From assembly GCA_036873755.1 (NCBI GenBank), contig JAVTVY010020243.1, positions 19,484 through 83,483 on the forward strand: DNA of 64,000 nt. Direction: 5' to 3'. This DNA is from Hanleya hanleyi. Taxonomy: Eukaryota; Mollusca; Polyplacophora; Lepidopleurida; Hanleyidae. The notes under the pieces are model-generated. The model searched no databases. It saw only the letters and a program-made list of their open reading frames with translations, and was not told the DNA's origin. This document shows, piece after piece, positions 10,711 to 22,318 of this stretch. Made by a program: the position numbers and the translations under genes. Every line of letters begins with the position of its first letter. The stretch's first letter is position 1.

Positions 10711-13117
10711 AAGGTATAGTGGAAAATTAAAAACTCGATCTGACATCAATGGGAATGAGTACAAGATGAGGATTTTCTTTTGAAAAAAAAAAATGTATTC
10801 GAAAAGGAACTTATATTATTAACTTTCATTTAACTCTTTGAAAGTATACATATATTCATCTATACCATCCATTATCCCACCAGCCAGGCAAATGCGCTTG
10901 TGATTGGGTCTGATGATTGATTCACCAAGTTGAACATCCGAGATAATGTGATAACAGAACGTTTTTATGATCCATGCTCACATTCAGTGATATAATAAAA
11001 GTTCCTTCACAACCTGTCTAATGCCATCTTCAAACGTTCATAAATCATTAGTTATACGACTACAATTCTGAATCCTAAAATTATATCAATTCAATTCTTG
11101 TAAAATCTTGCTCTCGTTTTCCAGGAACTTAACTCCTAAATGTTCATTTCTATTTCAAACAATGGCTTTTCATTCTGTTCTCCAACTTTCACTTCAGCAT
11201 TTCGACCCTTTTATGCAGTACTCGTTAATCATCTTCCTGCTTTTCTCCAGTATTGCTTCAATATTCTGGTGTAGATCGATCTTTCTCATTCGACCTGTAG
11301 TTTCTGTACTGTGTCCTAAAGTTCCTGCTTTGTTTTTTCCTCATCAATCATTCTGTATTTCATTTCCACCAATCAGCTGGCTGATTGCCAAGTCTCTTAT
11401 TCACTTAAGTTGCTTATTCATGTTCCTTTTTGTCGCGGTCAACTGGTCATGAATAACATAAACTGCACATTTACTTCGCCAATCATCTTGTAGTTTCTAG
11501 TACCGTATGTTTATTTCAGATCTGCTTGCTCCGGACTTCTGTTCCTCTTGAGCTCCTGTCCATAGTCTTGGTTGACTTAGCAAGTGTCAGATCCGGCAGT
11601 TAATATTCAGCCATCGTCCATATTAGAATTTCCACATCAATAATCGAAAAAACTATTTTGTTTGACAATTATAGCACCGAATGTACTTTGAAAGAAATAG
11701 GTAAAACTGCATTTTCGCACTTCATAAATCTAATGTTCATATACATTCCTATTTGACAAGGGGTATGTGGGTGCCGTCCAGGACGCCATCATGTTTATAC
11801 CATAAATAGTATGCTCCCCTGAAGAATGGAAAACTGCTCAATATCTTAACCACGGCTATTAATTTTAATATGAATCTACCAGTAGATGATGGAATATTAA
11901 TTATCATTTTGTATAAATGTTAATTCTGATATACCATTTCTTCCATGCATGATTAATTACTAATCAGGGTCGATTACTCGCCAACAATGATTACTTTTGT
12001 ACTGTAAATGTTTAATATATAACTTAGTAAATAATAAATCTATTTATATTAATTTAGTAGGCATACACCGGGTTTATAGTGGCCCAGAAAACGTCGCATC
12101 GATTGTGTTCTCCAATTAAAGGAAATATTGGTCACAAACTTCAAGCAGTGAGATAAAAACAATATCGTACCAGTGACACTATTTCATGATGCTAGAATTA
12201 AGTTGTTTGATGTTGATTCGAAATTGAAACACCAAAGAGTGGTAGAATACACAGCAGCAAGTGATACAACAGCAATGTGAAATGACAACAAAGGCTCATG
12301 TTCAGAGGCTTGATCCAGGCACGACGGAAGCAATTGGTGATTGGAGGGGCCACTATCACAGCACCAATATAGGTGAGAGGTCCAGGGGCCGCCTAGACCC
12401 GGAAGTTCCAGCGGTTTTAGATAGCCGAAATCGTTTTGTAGGCGGTAATAAAACAAAAACTCTTCGCCTGTGTCAAGTCAATTTGTTTTACCGGTTTTGT
12501 TGTTTCTCACCACATTGTTTTTATTCGCCATCAAACAAATGATCGATGTTCGAAAGCATAAATAATTTAAATATACATGTATAATTTCAATGGAAATGTT
12601 CATCAAGCATTCACCATGTCACTAACACCGGTTTGTTGTACTTGTTCAGCACCGAGTTCATTTTTTTTTTTTTTTTTTTTTTTGCTGAAAATATTGGTGG
12701 TAGGGGGTGGGAGGCATCCCCCCGTTCCGCCGTCCCTGACATGGATCAAAAGTTTACAAAAAAAAAAGACCAGAAAATTAGACTGAATTCAGACTCATTT
12801 CTTCCTTGGTAAATACAAGTATGGCACTAAACTTACGTTGAAACAGTGAAATCAGTCGATAGGCCTATACTTTTCACTTTGAAGCACATGTTATAATATA
12901 TTTCTTTCGTGCTGGGATACGGATTGCTATATTGTCTGCCGCTCGTTTTCTTAATATTTATTTTTGTACTTCGAAAATTTCTGAAACTTCAGTATGTTCT
13001 GTGAACTAGGCATAATATCTAATCAAAGTACTTAAAGTACTGATATCGGGTTTACTTGCATCAGAGGAGTTTATTAGTGTCATATTTGGGAAGAATGGTG
13101 GTGTTCGCTTGACATAC
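10711..13117. other. No supported gene; mixed AT-rich sequence
   Basis: The 114-residue open frame at 11108-11452 is hydrophobic low-complexity. Read on the other strand, the same stretch gives a charged, stop-broken, coiled-coil-like translation, so it may be a decayed coding region on the minus strand, but no family could be named. A 23-base poly-T lies at 12661-12683. A ~20-base core (ggtccaggggccgc) is shared between 12379 and 220. Confidence 0.35.
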
Positions 13118-13632
13118 GGAATCGTCCTCAAGCTGTTCAGTTTGAAGGGACAAACTTTCACTTTTATCAAAGGGATATGAAATGGACTTTTTTGTACAGC
13201 CTTCATGCTGAATTATAAGACCCGAAATAATGAAGGACTGCAGATGCACGAAAACGGATTTATGGCTCACTAAAGTTGGTAAGTTGGCTTATTTTCGTAT
13301 TTTTAGGCACTTTTCGGTGTGGATTTTCTCGTTACAAAAATAGGACACCTTTAACCAAAACCAATTTTAGCTATTTTGACTAACAAATAAGTCTAAATAT
13401 GATTTTGGTTAAAGGTGTCATAATTTTGCAACGAGAATTTTGAAGAGAAACTGTCGACTGTAAATGCACCGAAAAGTGCAAAATACGGCAGGTTTGAACC
13501 ACTGTAAGTCTGGTTGTGTTTGTCTGTGGGTCTTGATTATTCTTTATCTATTCAAATGGTCAATTTGGTGCTTTTTAGACAAAACTTAGCCCCACCAGCT
13601 GTGTGTATCAAAAACGCATTGAGGACGATTCC
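13118..13632. mobile_element. Foldback element, ~515 bp, with nested inner palindrome
   Basis: The outer ends ggaatcgtcctcaa (13118-13131) and ttgaggacgattcc (13619-13632) are complementary. An inner, better preserved palindrome at about 13290-13490 pairs gcacttttcggtg with caccgaaaagtgc and ggacacctttaaccaaaa with ttttggttaaaggtgtc. Confidence 0.65.
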
Positions 13633-14358
13633 CTATCTAAAGTGAAGATCATCTTTGTGATCTTGCACTATATATGAATCATAACTTTTGCTGTAAGGTA
13701 GCTTACCAAAGATTAAAAAATGTTCAAAAATATTAAAATTCATATTCGTAATAATTCATAAAGTGCCATATAGTTATAGAACAACCTCAAGAATATGTGT
13801 GTAGAGTTGAAGTTTCAGATCTATATATCATGTACCAATTTCGAGTTCTTGCATTTGAAAGAGTGACTAAAAAAAACTGATGGGACAATAAGTGCTGGTC
13901 CTATATTACTCGCTGGTTATCCTGCTATTGCTTTGTGGGGCAGTGACTTCCTGGCATCAGCCCCACATAATAGCCAGATAGGATCGGTTGTCGCTGGACC
14001 GTGGAGAATGACTATCCGTCTCGCCGTAACAAATGCTACCAGATAAAGGCAACTTTTAAAAGAAATTGGAAAGATAAAATTTACTGCGATAATCTCCCAA
14101 TTATCACGTTCAATGCACAAGCCACCGTGTATATGACTGTCAGAGAGAAGAACGGTATTTTTTTTTATGACAGGGTTCGTGCGCCTTCAGAGGTTCAAAA
14201 TTCCATGACTTTTCTATGACCAATTTTTGAAATTTCCGTGACCTCTAAACAACGCTTTTCATACAAGTTCCAGATCAGACATTCATAACTCAGCCATCGT
14301 CCATGTCTGACTTCATATTGAAAGACAATCTATCTATATCAGTGTGACTGTATTTGTT
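13633..14358. other. No gene seen
   Basis: Two overlapping short frames on opposite strands (13917-14219) have no domain features. 'cagccatcgtccat' is shared with 11610, suggesting common repeat ancestry. Confidence 0.35.
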
Positions 14359-14892
14359 TCAAACACCACAATATTTCCGGTTCCAATGTCTAATTTGTTG
14401 AAAGAAAGCCAGAAATACCCTCGCGATGATCGCCGGCAGATGTTGGCATACGGCCACGGTCGTGAGGGTATTGGTCGTCTCACCGTTCGAGGTAGAAGTT
14501 GAAGCTCGGGCGAGCACGGCGGTCTCTTTTATTGTCGTTGTTGTCTCGGGTATAGTCAGAAATGCCGGTATGTTCATCTGTTCATGTGCTGGCCACCCTG
14601 ATTTTTCTGTCCATGCGTAATGTGTACCCTGTAATTTTTGTATGGCTCCGTAAAGGACCCTCGCCCATATTGGACAGATCCACATTTGTTTGACACACCG
14701 TGTACGTGGCTGTCCTCTCACCGTGACGGGACAACCACAGTTATAATCATCCAGTCTCAGCCAATGTTCACTAAATTTGCATTTTCCCGGCATCGGCAAA
14801 ATTAGCCCAAAGCTAAATTCCAAACCAACGAACAATGGTGACTGCAATTTGACCAGTTCAAATGAGACTGTTCTGGATGCAAGACGGTACAT
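14359..14892 (-). pseudogene. Decayed BED/ZBED-like zinc-finger exon
   Basis: An open frame of 177 codons begins MYRLASRTVSFELVK. Around residues 35-60 it reads GKCKFSEHWLRLDDY followed by RTRCVKQ. In the neighbouring frame, at about 14600-14672, the motif NMGEGPLRSHTK appears. Together these match the layout K-F-x2-x-W ... A-R-C-x2-C ... N-M-G-E-x-A-L-x-S-H seen in BED-like zinc-finger proteins of invertebrates, here split by a one-base shift near 14673. A Ser/Thr-rich stretch follows. The first bases overlap the 14879-15312 duplicated segment. Whether the source was a host gene or a hAT-type transposon cannot be decided. The cysteine pair is incomplete. Confidence 0.4.
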
Positions 14893-15312
14893 CTTCGGGA
14901 AATTTATGACCTATTCCAAGGTTCTTAGCGTTACATGTACATGATCAGGTCAGGGCATTTGCAGCATTTCTGTTCTTCATTCAATACATAGTACTGTTCA
15001 TACGCCCGATGATATGTACTTTTGTTGCTAACATTATGCAAGTTTTGTCGTTAAAAAAATAAAACTGAACGTACTTGTAGGCCTACTCGTTTGAAGCAGC
15101 AGACATTATAAATTTAGTTGACCTACATTATGCATTGAAGATCAACCACTGAAACGCGGAAAACAACGAATTACGTCAATTATACAATATTTTCGCCGGC
15201 ATGTTGTCTGATCGTACTATTCTTGTTTATCTGATGATGCTAAACAATAATGATCTTGTGAACTTTGGGATAGGCCTAGGTCATAAATTTTCTGAAGATG
15301 TACCATTTTGCG
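14879..15312. repeat. ~430 bp duplicated segment, copy 1
   Basis: It begins caagacggtacatcttcgg and ends gaagatgtaccattttgc. The same sequence in the same orientation occurs at 16190-16605 with few substitutions and one small deletion in copy 2 (after gctaaacaat). Copies are 1.31 kb apart. Confidence 0.85.
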
Positions 15313-16189
15313 TTCTGGATACGTAAATTAGTATAGATGTCAAGAGCGTGAGCCAATCAGATATCGACATTATGACCTCGACCAATACACGTCACAGAAT
15401 ATGAATATTAATTCAGCGGGAAACAGTCACGAGTTTAGTTCAACCAATGGGCTACACAAAATATGTAAATGAACTGTCTGACCTCGTTCCAATCTGGCGA
15501 AACTCGGTCACCAGCAAACACGTTTCACGGCTGTTTGGATTTTTATTCCGCAACAAATTTCGCTGAACTTCAGAGAATAACTTAGCTTTTTGCACTCATT
15601 TTCCCCGGACTCTGTACATATATTTCCTCTGACTTTCCATGTCCTTTCAACGAAATTCCATTACTCTTAGCGCCTGGAATTGCATGGCTTGTGCGAGGCC
15701 TATTGTGAATGCTCTAAGGGGCATCAAATGAGAACAGTCTCCGGGCAGGAGATCAAAACTACACATGTGCAGAAGAAAAAAGAAAAAAAATCTGAAAAGT
15801 GATACTAATATAGGGTTTACCCTTGGTAAACCCGATAAAAATCAGACACCGTTTTTTTTTTTAGTTGTTTTTTATTAGGCCCTATGCTATCTGTATTTTC
15901 CTAATGTTAATCTTATGGCAGCCGTAGGCCTACCCAAGCTATACGAGCGGGAACGCATTGCTGTCTGTGACAATGATTTCAGTCTTTTTTTTAGAGATTT
16001 TATGGAAATTGCAAGGAGATAATGGATATCCTGTGAGTACTTGCCAATTATTTGAAATCAGAAAGTGCACGTTATCACGTTGATGTAGAGTGACCTTGAC
16101 ATGTGGACTGTACTATAGACCACGTGGTGTTCAGAGTTCATGCTCGCTGCAACAAACCTGCTTGTTTTGACGACGTTGGTCGAAAGTAC
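15313..16189. other. Unique spacer with three phased CCAAT motifs
   Basis: CCAAT occurs at 15353, 15382 and 15444 in a 95-base stretch (agccaatcag, gaccaatac, caaccaatgg), spaced about 30 and 60 bases. No adjacent open frame is convincing. The remainder holds no recognised feature. Confidence 0.3.
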
Positions 16190-16605
16190 GCAAGACGGTA
16201 CATCTTCGGAAAATTTATGACCTATTCCAAGGTTCTTAACGTGACAGGTTCATGATCAGGTCAGGGAATTTGCAGCATTTCTGTTCTTCATTCAATACAT
16301 AGTACTGTTCATACGCCCTATGATATGTACTTTTGTTGCTAACATTATGCAAGTTTTGTTGTTAAAAAATAAAACTGAACGTACTTGTAGGCCTACTCGT
16401 TTGAAGCAGCAGACATTATAAATTTAGTTGACCTAGATTCTGCATTGAAGATCAACCATTGAAACGCGGAAAACAACGAATTACGTCAATTATACAGTAT
16501 TTTCGCCTTCATGTTGTCTGATCGTACTAGTCCTGTTTATCTGATTATGCTAAACAATTTTGGGATAGGCCTAGGTCATAAATTTTCTGAAGATGTACCA
16601 TTTTG
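16190..16605. repeat. ~430 bp duplicated segment, copy 2
   Basis: Direct-orientation match to 14879-15312. The left junction is again immediately preceded by cg and starts caagacggtacatcttcgg. The right end stops at ttttgccg, after which the two loci diverge. Confidence 0.85.
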
Positions 16606-18099
16606 CCGAAAGTACTCTTTTCGGAAATTAAAGACACAGTCTATCATGGATGAAATCAGGTATAGTCAAGTACACATTTCACTCGAAAATAACTGAATTT
16701 TTCGAATCTGTATCATTCGTTTCTCTGGAAGGGAATTTTATGGGTCCAAATTGCGCCAAGTTGCCGTTCAAAGTGTTTTTCACACAATTTTTGCCATCAA
16801 AAAAACGTTTATTTCGTTAATATTCTATCTACAAACTTCAATCAAACGGATGTCATGAATATGGGATATGTTGTTTATAAATTCAGTCATTATACATGTC
16901 TGTCATACAGAACAGCGACAGTGCCCAGCGATATTTTCAATCTATAAAATCCGTCGTGTTCAAACTTTCACTTGAATGCGCGCTGCAACAAACCTGCGTC
17001 ACACGGTCGTTTTCGAAATGTGGTGCCAGTTTTCGATTGAAAAGCCGGCTCGGTTTTCCAGATGGATAAGCATAGTAAGTTACCTATTTTTCTTCGTACA
17101 TACTTCCGTGATTCACAGCTATTTGTGCAAATTTATACAACTCGATTTTATTGATTTACAGCGTAAAATCCAACGTTTTTGTGTGTTTTTTTCGAAAATT
17201 TCAGTCAAATGCAAATATTTTCTTTAAAATGCAGTTTAAAAATTTGCACATTCGGTTTCAGTCTATTTGGGACCTACTGATTCTGATTATAACAACATTT
17301 CATGTCTGCCTGTAAGTTCTGGCAGCCGGGTTTTATGATATATTTCATGTCCGATTTCGCGAAAATCACAAAAATCCATGTGCCATCGTGGCGAGCCCTG
17401 TTTTCGCCTCGACCTTCCGAGATTAAATCGTCCATTTCAGGATCAATAACCCTTACATTTTCACTAAACTTTGTACATAAAAAAACGAATGAATAAGCTT
17501 TATATTGATATAATTATTGTGTGCTTTTTATATCACAAACACTGCAAACTTCGCCTTTGTATTGCACTGACTGTGTGAAATGCCGTCGTTCGCGGCATGT
17601 CCCCTGCTTAAGTCACGTGATGTAAACACCCTACTATCATGTCTACGAACATGTCGGTTAGCATCTCCACTGCAGGACTGGTCTTACATATATGTTTATT
17701 ATGTTTTTCGTTAATATAAAATGCCCTAAGTATACAACAAGTTACGATACATACCTCGTGCAACAGCCCCGTTCAATCAGTCAAATGCAAACTTTGCAGC
17801 GAAGGCCGAACCTGCACAAATTACAGGGTTGCAAGCGAGTACATTCTGTACACACGTGTGTGAGGCGGGCAGCTCTGAACGCCCCGGAAGTAGTAAACTC
17901 CTAGCGGCAAGGGCAGATAACTCTCCCAAACTATTATATCGGAAGCGGCGCATTGCCTTCGAAACATATAAGTGGGAGGGGTGATCATCGGAAAATAGTA
18001 TTTAAATGGGAGGGGGAGTAAATTCCAAAACCATCCACAGGCGGGAGGGGGGACCATCCACAGAAAGGGGGGGGGGGTGCGTTTTAAAAGTGATATGGC
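16606..18099. other. No supported gene
   Basis: Several 60-80 codon frames exist but none shows a domain or splice context. A G-rich, low-complexity run (gggaggggtg repeats) fills 17970-18080. The phrase cgctgcaacaaacctgc occurs at 16146 and 16981, another small shared segment. Confidence 0.35.
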
Positions 18100-18940
18100 T
18101 CAATTAATCAGTAACATGAAAAGATGCGTCAAATAATAAAACTTCTTTTCAGGATAGTACTTGTAAAAATTTCGTTAATTTAAAAATCTCACAGTTCGGC
18201 GGAAAACACGATTTTGTGGATAATTTCTACAAAGCAATCCTACCGCTGATGGAATTCTAAAACGCATAGTTTGGTCAGTAGGTGCAAGCATTCCATCTGA
18301 GAAAATGAAAATAAATATAGATTTTTTTTTTGCCAGAATCCACGGATAGTCACTTTTTAGCTAAAAGTGAAGTTTCAGGAAAAGTTTTGCATATTATAAA
18401 GCTCTATCTCAGGATTTGAAGCGGCAATTATACGTATATTTTTTTTGACAAAAAGTTTCATTTCACTACCCGAGTTATGAAGATTCATTAAACAACTCTT
18501 GTATGGAAAGGTATGGGTTGACGCTAACCTGCTAAGTTTTTCCTGAGAGCAAGTCCGCGTGACAGACCTGTCGATCGCAGAAAGATGTTCATCCAGCTAT
18601 AAATATCAAACAAATTTTAATTGGATCGCGAAGCTAATATCAATCTTATCAAATCACAAATTATGAGCCATTCATGAACCAAATGTAAAAGGCATTTCGT
18701 AATCGTTATGGCTTGTAAGATATCCGCCATGGCACAGGTTTAATAGACAAGCCATGCCTATGGATGATAACTTCCCTCCGCCCGGAGTGGTATGTAAATA
18801 GACTCAAAATGACCCTACAGTACTTTTATCGGATATAAAGAAAAGTTTAACTGCATAGCGAAAGTTGAGAGAAGAAGAATGAGATCTGGGAGGATAGCGA
18901 CAATGTATATCGTCACTTATAGCTAACGAACCCAGAATAG
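18100..18940. repeat. Large dispersed repeat, A block, copy 1
   Basis: It matches 20281-20815 in order and orientation (aataataaaacttc; cgcatagtttggtcagtagg; agtcactttttagctaaaagtg; atctcaggatttgaagcggc; cttgtatgg), then continues with an 'attatgagccattc' segment also seen at 21084 and 62127. It is non-coding. Confidence 0.7.
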
Positions 18941-19520
18941 TTAACCCTACCTGGCCTGAGGGGGGTGGGTGGGGGCGAAATGACCCCCTAACAAACTTTC
19001 TGCGCTATCTCCGGAACGACAAAAGTGGAGAGCTGAAACTCATTGACTTTATAGTTTATCATATTGGGGTCATTTTAAGCCTATTTGGATAATTCCCCGA
19101 GCACAGTATCATGGGTAAAATCAAAATGGCGGCCACGTGGGGTACCTGAAAAGTGATGTTTTTGTCATATTTTTTCAAAATTTCTGCTTTTTCGCGACGA
19201 AAAGTGGGAAAAAACTATTTTATTTCACATCACATTAATATTTACTAATTTATCATGCAGTTTTTGCGGAGAAATTGCATAAATAAAAAATTCGGAAAAT
19301 CCGACCAAAAAATGTCGTTTTTGAAAATGACGTCACTGTGACTTCATCAAAGTGGCCATCTTGGATTTTTTTTCACATTTTCTGGTAGAGCTTGACCCAA
19401 GGGTGTAGTGTGGTAAGTTTCAGCTCCCTCGCTCAAGGGGTAAGAAAAATAATTACGGGGGCCATTTCCCCCCCTCCCAGGCCAGGACAGGTCCCAAAAG
19501 CCCAGGGAAGTTAGGGTTAA
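18941..19520. mobile_element. TTAA-flanked MITE, copy A
   Basis: It starts ttaaccctacctggcctg and ends ttagggttaa: terminal CCCTA/TAGGG inverted ends flanked by TTAA (18941-18944 and 19517-19520). The interior contains paired gtcac/gtgac motifs, 'atggcggcc' and G/C runs at both ends, with no coding capacity. TTAA duplication is the hallmark of piggyBac-type transposition, so a piggyBac-like transposase source is inferred. Other copies: 40455-41044, 44801-45300, and fragments at 47165-47410 and 47582-47792. Confidence 0.75.
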
Positions 19521-20060
19521 TATTAAAATAGATATTCCTCCTGAAGGAAATAACTCGGAAATCACATATGTTCAGCGTGGGTTAATTTAGTGACATTCAG
19601 TAGCACCACGGTCATTAATTACTGGAAATTTAGTACACTGCCACAAGGAAGTGGTCGCCCTGACCAAACAAAACATGGCAGAGACTTGATCGATACGTTC
19701 TGCGTGATTGAACTCCCCACCTCCACATTTCTTTTATGGCAGGTCTGACCACATTCGCCATGGTCAAGATACGCTTGGTCACGTCTGTACAAAGAAATAC
19801 CTGGTCAGCGCTACCTTATTCTTTTGACAGTGTAGATTCGCCCGTAAATGCTGTCGTTAGTTGTCATTTGTGCTCGCCATCCCGAAGATTTTAAACGTCA
19901 TTCTCTCGAAGCGGGTTCAAGGGACCAGAAACTGCGTTCGCTCTCCATCGCATACTTCATGTCCAAGTTAAGTGAGTTTTGCATGGTTTTTGACGAATAT
20001 CGGGGTATCTGCAACGCTCACAATTGAAGTATATATCCAGATAGGACCAACCGTCACAGT
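19521..20060. repeat. Large dispersed repeat, B block, copy 1
   Basis: It shares an ordered set of phrases with 54090-54600, 61430-61855 and, partly, 25390-25690: ggttaatttagtgacattca, 'cttgatcgat(c)', 'gtggaactcc...' region tgattgaactcc, catggtcaagatacg, and the core actgcgttcgctc...catcgcatac near 19931-19955. No protein-coding frame is maintained between copies. Confidence 0.65.
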
Positions 20061-20280
20061 TCGGTACATCAATATCTGATATTATCACGATCGAATGAAC
20101 TTTTAATGATAAATTGATAGTTGGAATATGACACTAATATGTATTCGCATCTCTGAAAAAAAAAACATTGGAGAGTTTGCATTCAGGGTTTTGCATGAAT
20201 TTACTTATTTCAAAAACCCACAAACGCGCAAGTTTTACTTCTTTCCCGGAGTATTTTCTTTGAAAACTTGCTACGAATAA

Positions 20281-20815
20281 TCAATCAGCAACATGAAAAT
20301 ATGCTTCAAATAATAAAACTTCATTTCAGGAGCGTACTATCAGAAATATCGTTAAATTAAAAATCTGACAGTTCGGCAGAAAATGTGATTCTGTGAATAA
20401 CTTCTACAAAACAATTTTGCCGATGATGAAATTCTTAAACGCATAGTTTGGTCAGTAGGTACAAGCATTCCATGCGAGGAAATATGAATACAAATAGAAT
20501 TTTAGTCGGAATCCACGCACAGTCACTTTTTAGGTAAAAGTGAAATTTCAGAAAAAGTTCTGCATTGACAGAATTCTAACTATCTCAGGATTCGAAGCGG
20601 CATTGTACGGATATTTTTTCGTCAAAAAGATTCATTTCACTACCGGAATTACGAAATATTCGTTAAAACTTTAGCATTTTACAGAATTCTGTCACAGGAT
20701 TTGAAGCGGCATTGTACAGATATTGTTTTCGCCAAAAAGATTCATTTCACTACCGGAATTATGAAATATTCGTTAAAAAACGCTTGTATGGGAAGGTATA
20801 GGCTGATCCTAACCT
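20281..20815. repeat. Large dispersed repeat, A block, copy 2, with an internal ~115 bp duplication
   Basis: It is homologous to 18100-18530. The segment around ggatt(c/t)gaagcggcattgta through ttcatttcactaccggaatt is present twice in tandem (about 20590-20660 and 20699-20765), while copy 1 has it once. Confidence 0.7.
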
Positions 20816-20825
20816 GATAACCGGA

Positions 20826-22318
20826 TAGTCAGTTATGGAGTGAATAAGGTATATTTCAATAAATTGGTACTTTGAGCCAAACGGTATTCTCCGATCATCG
20901 TGGATGCCCGTTGTCATTAATATTAACATATTTCGATATGTACATGTCCAAATGATCATATTCGCACGTCATTCTTGTCCTTTCAGGATGTTACTTCAGA
21001 TTAAAAAAATGAAATAAATTTATTTCACTAAAATAAATTTGATAGGATCGCGAAAATAATTTCAAACGCATCATACCAAAATTATGAGCCATTCGTATAC
21101 CCAATTTAAAAGATATCCGTTAACCATGTTTGGTCGGAGCGATTATAGCTTCACCCCAGCCTGTCGAAGAGATTTTTCTCACGGGGTAATGGGGCTGAAA
21201 CTTCCCACAGTATATATTGGGATACGGCTCTATCCGAAAAAAGTAACAAAAATCCAAATTAGAAAAACTGATGATGTCACAGCGGCCTCATATTCTACGA
21301 AAACATTATCGGTCGACTGTCGGTTAGAATTCTTCTTGAAATAATCATAGAGAACTAGGAAAATCAACTTTTGGAACGTTTATTCTAAAAAACATTTTTA
21401 AAATTCAAAATTGGAAGAAAAACTATGCAAAAGCTGCTTTTTGCTAACACACATATAACCGCCAACTTGGATTCACCCATTATCTTCTACCCGGAGGACC
21501 ATGCAAATACAGACTCGAAATGACCATTTGCTGTAGCATATAATGAAAAGTTTAACTACATAACGAAAGTGGTGAGACAGACTGACATCTGGGAGGATAA
21601 CGATATTGTGTATCGTCAGTCCAAAACTAGTTTACAGCAAAGTACATATATCCGCCTGCAGGTATTAACTCGGAAATTAATTATTTTCAGCGTGAGTTAA
21701 TTTAGCGACATTCCGAAGTTTACCGCCGTTCATTAGTGAAAATTCATCAGACTGGCAGGACTCTGACAAAACAACACTGGTAGATAATTGGCCGACCATG
21801 TTCTACATGGTTGAACCCCCTATCTGACCATCTCTGTTGTTATGGTTTTTAGTCTTACTCAAGCGTGAATTTGCAACATTAGCATTTTGATTTTAGAATG
21901 ACAAAGGACCTGGAGTGTTCATTGCATCGCAAGAAAATAAATTGTTCGGCAATGTTCTGCTCTTGTCCATCAATCTTGTATTACTAGAGCTTGACCTTGT
22001 GGTCGTTAAATTTTAGAAACGCCGTCGAATGTTTAGTTTCAATTTAGTCATGTTCTTTTCCACTGCACTCCGTCGTGGAGTTTTGTCATACACCGAAACA
22101 CCTAAAATAATCATCCAGCAACGCAGACTGGGCCATTTATCACTGTTGTCTTTTAAAAGACCGAGTGTTTGGCTTTAGGATTTGCAATGAGATGACGTAA
22201 AAACAACTTTTCTCGACGTTAAGAGCTGGAAGTTGATGCATTGTATAGATTTCTGTTGTCTGTTAATCTACACTGCAGTGTAGAATAACAATGGATATTT
22301 GGTGTATTGAAATGAACA
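20826..22318. repeat. 1.5 kb dispersed duplication, copy 1
   Basis: It is collinear with 61863-63338 over almost 1.5 kb: tactttgagccaa, gtacatgtccaaatga, aattatgagcc, atcggtcgactgtcggttag, ggtgagacagactgacatct, acaaaggacctggagtgttc, aatggatatttggtg. Differences are scattered substitutions and small indels. It is non-coding; apparent frames such as 20759-20959 exist in both copies only as decayed counterparts. Confidence 0.85.

Noticed and set aside
11108..11452. 114-residue hydrophobic protein
   Set aside because: Composition reflects T-rich DNA; the opposite strand gives a more protein-like but stop-broken reading, so no gene is supported on either strand.
20759..20959. Minus-strand ORF resembling the one at 61740-61997
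   Set aside because: The similarity comes from the underlying 1.5 kb DNA duplication; stops and indels differ and no domain is present.
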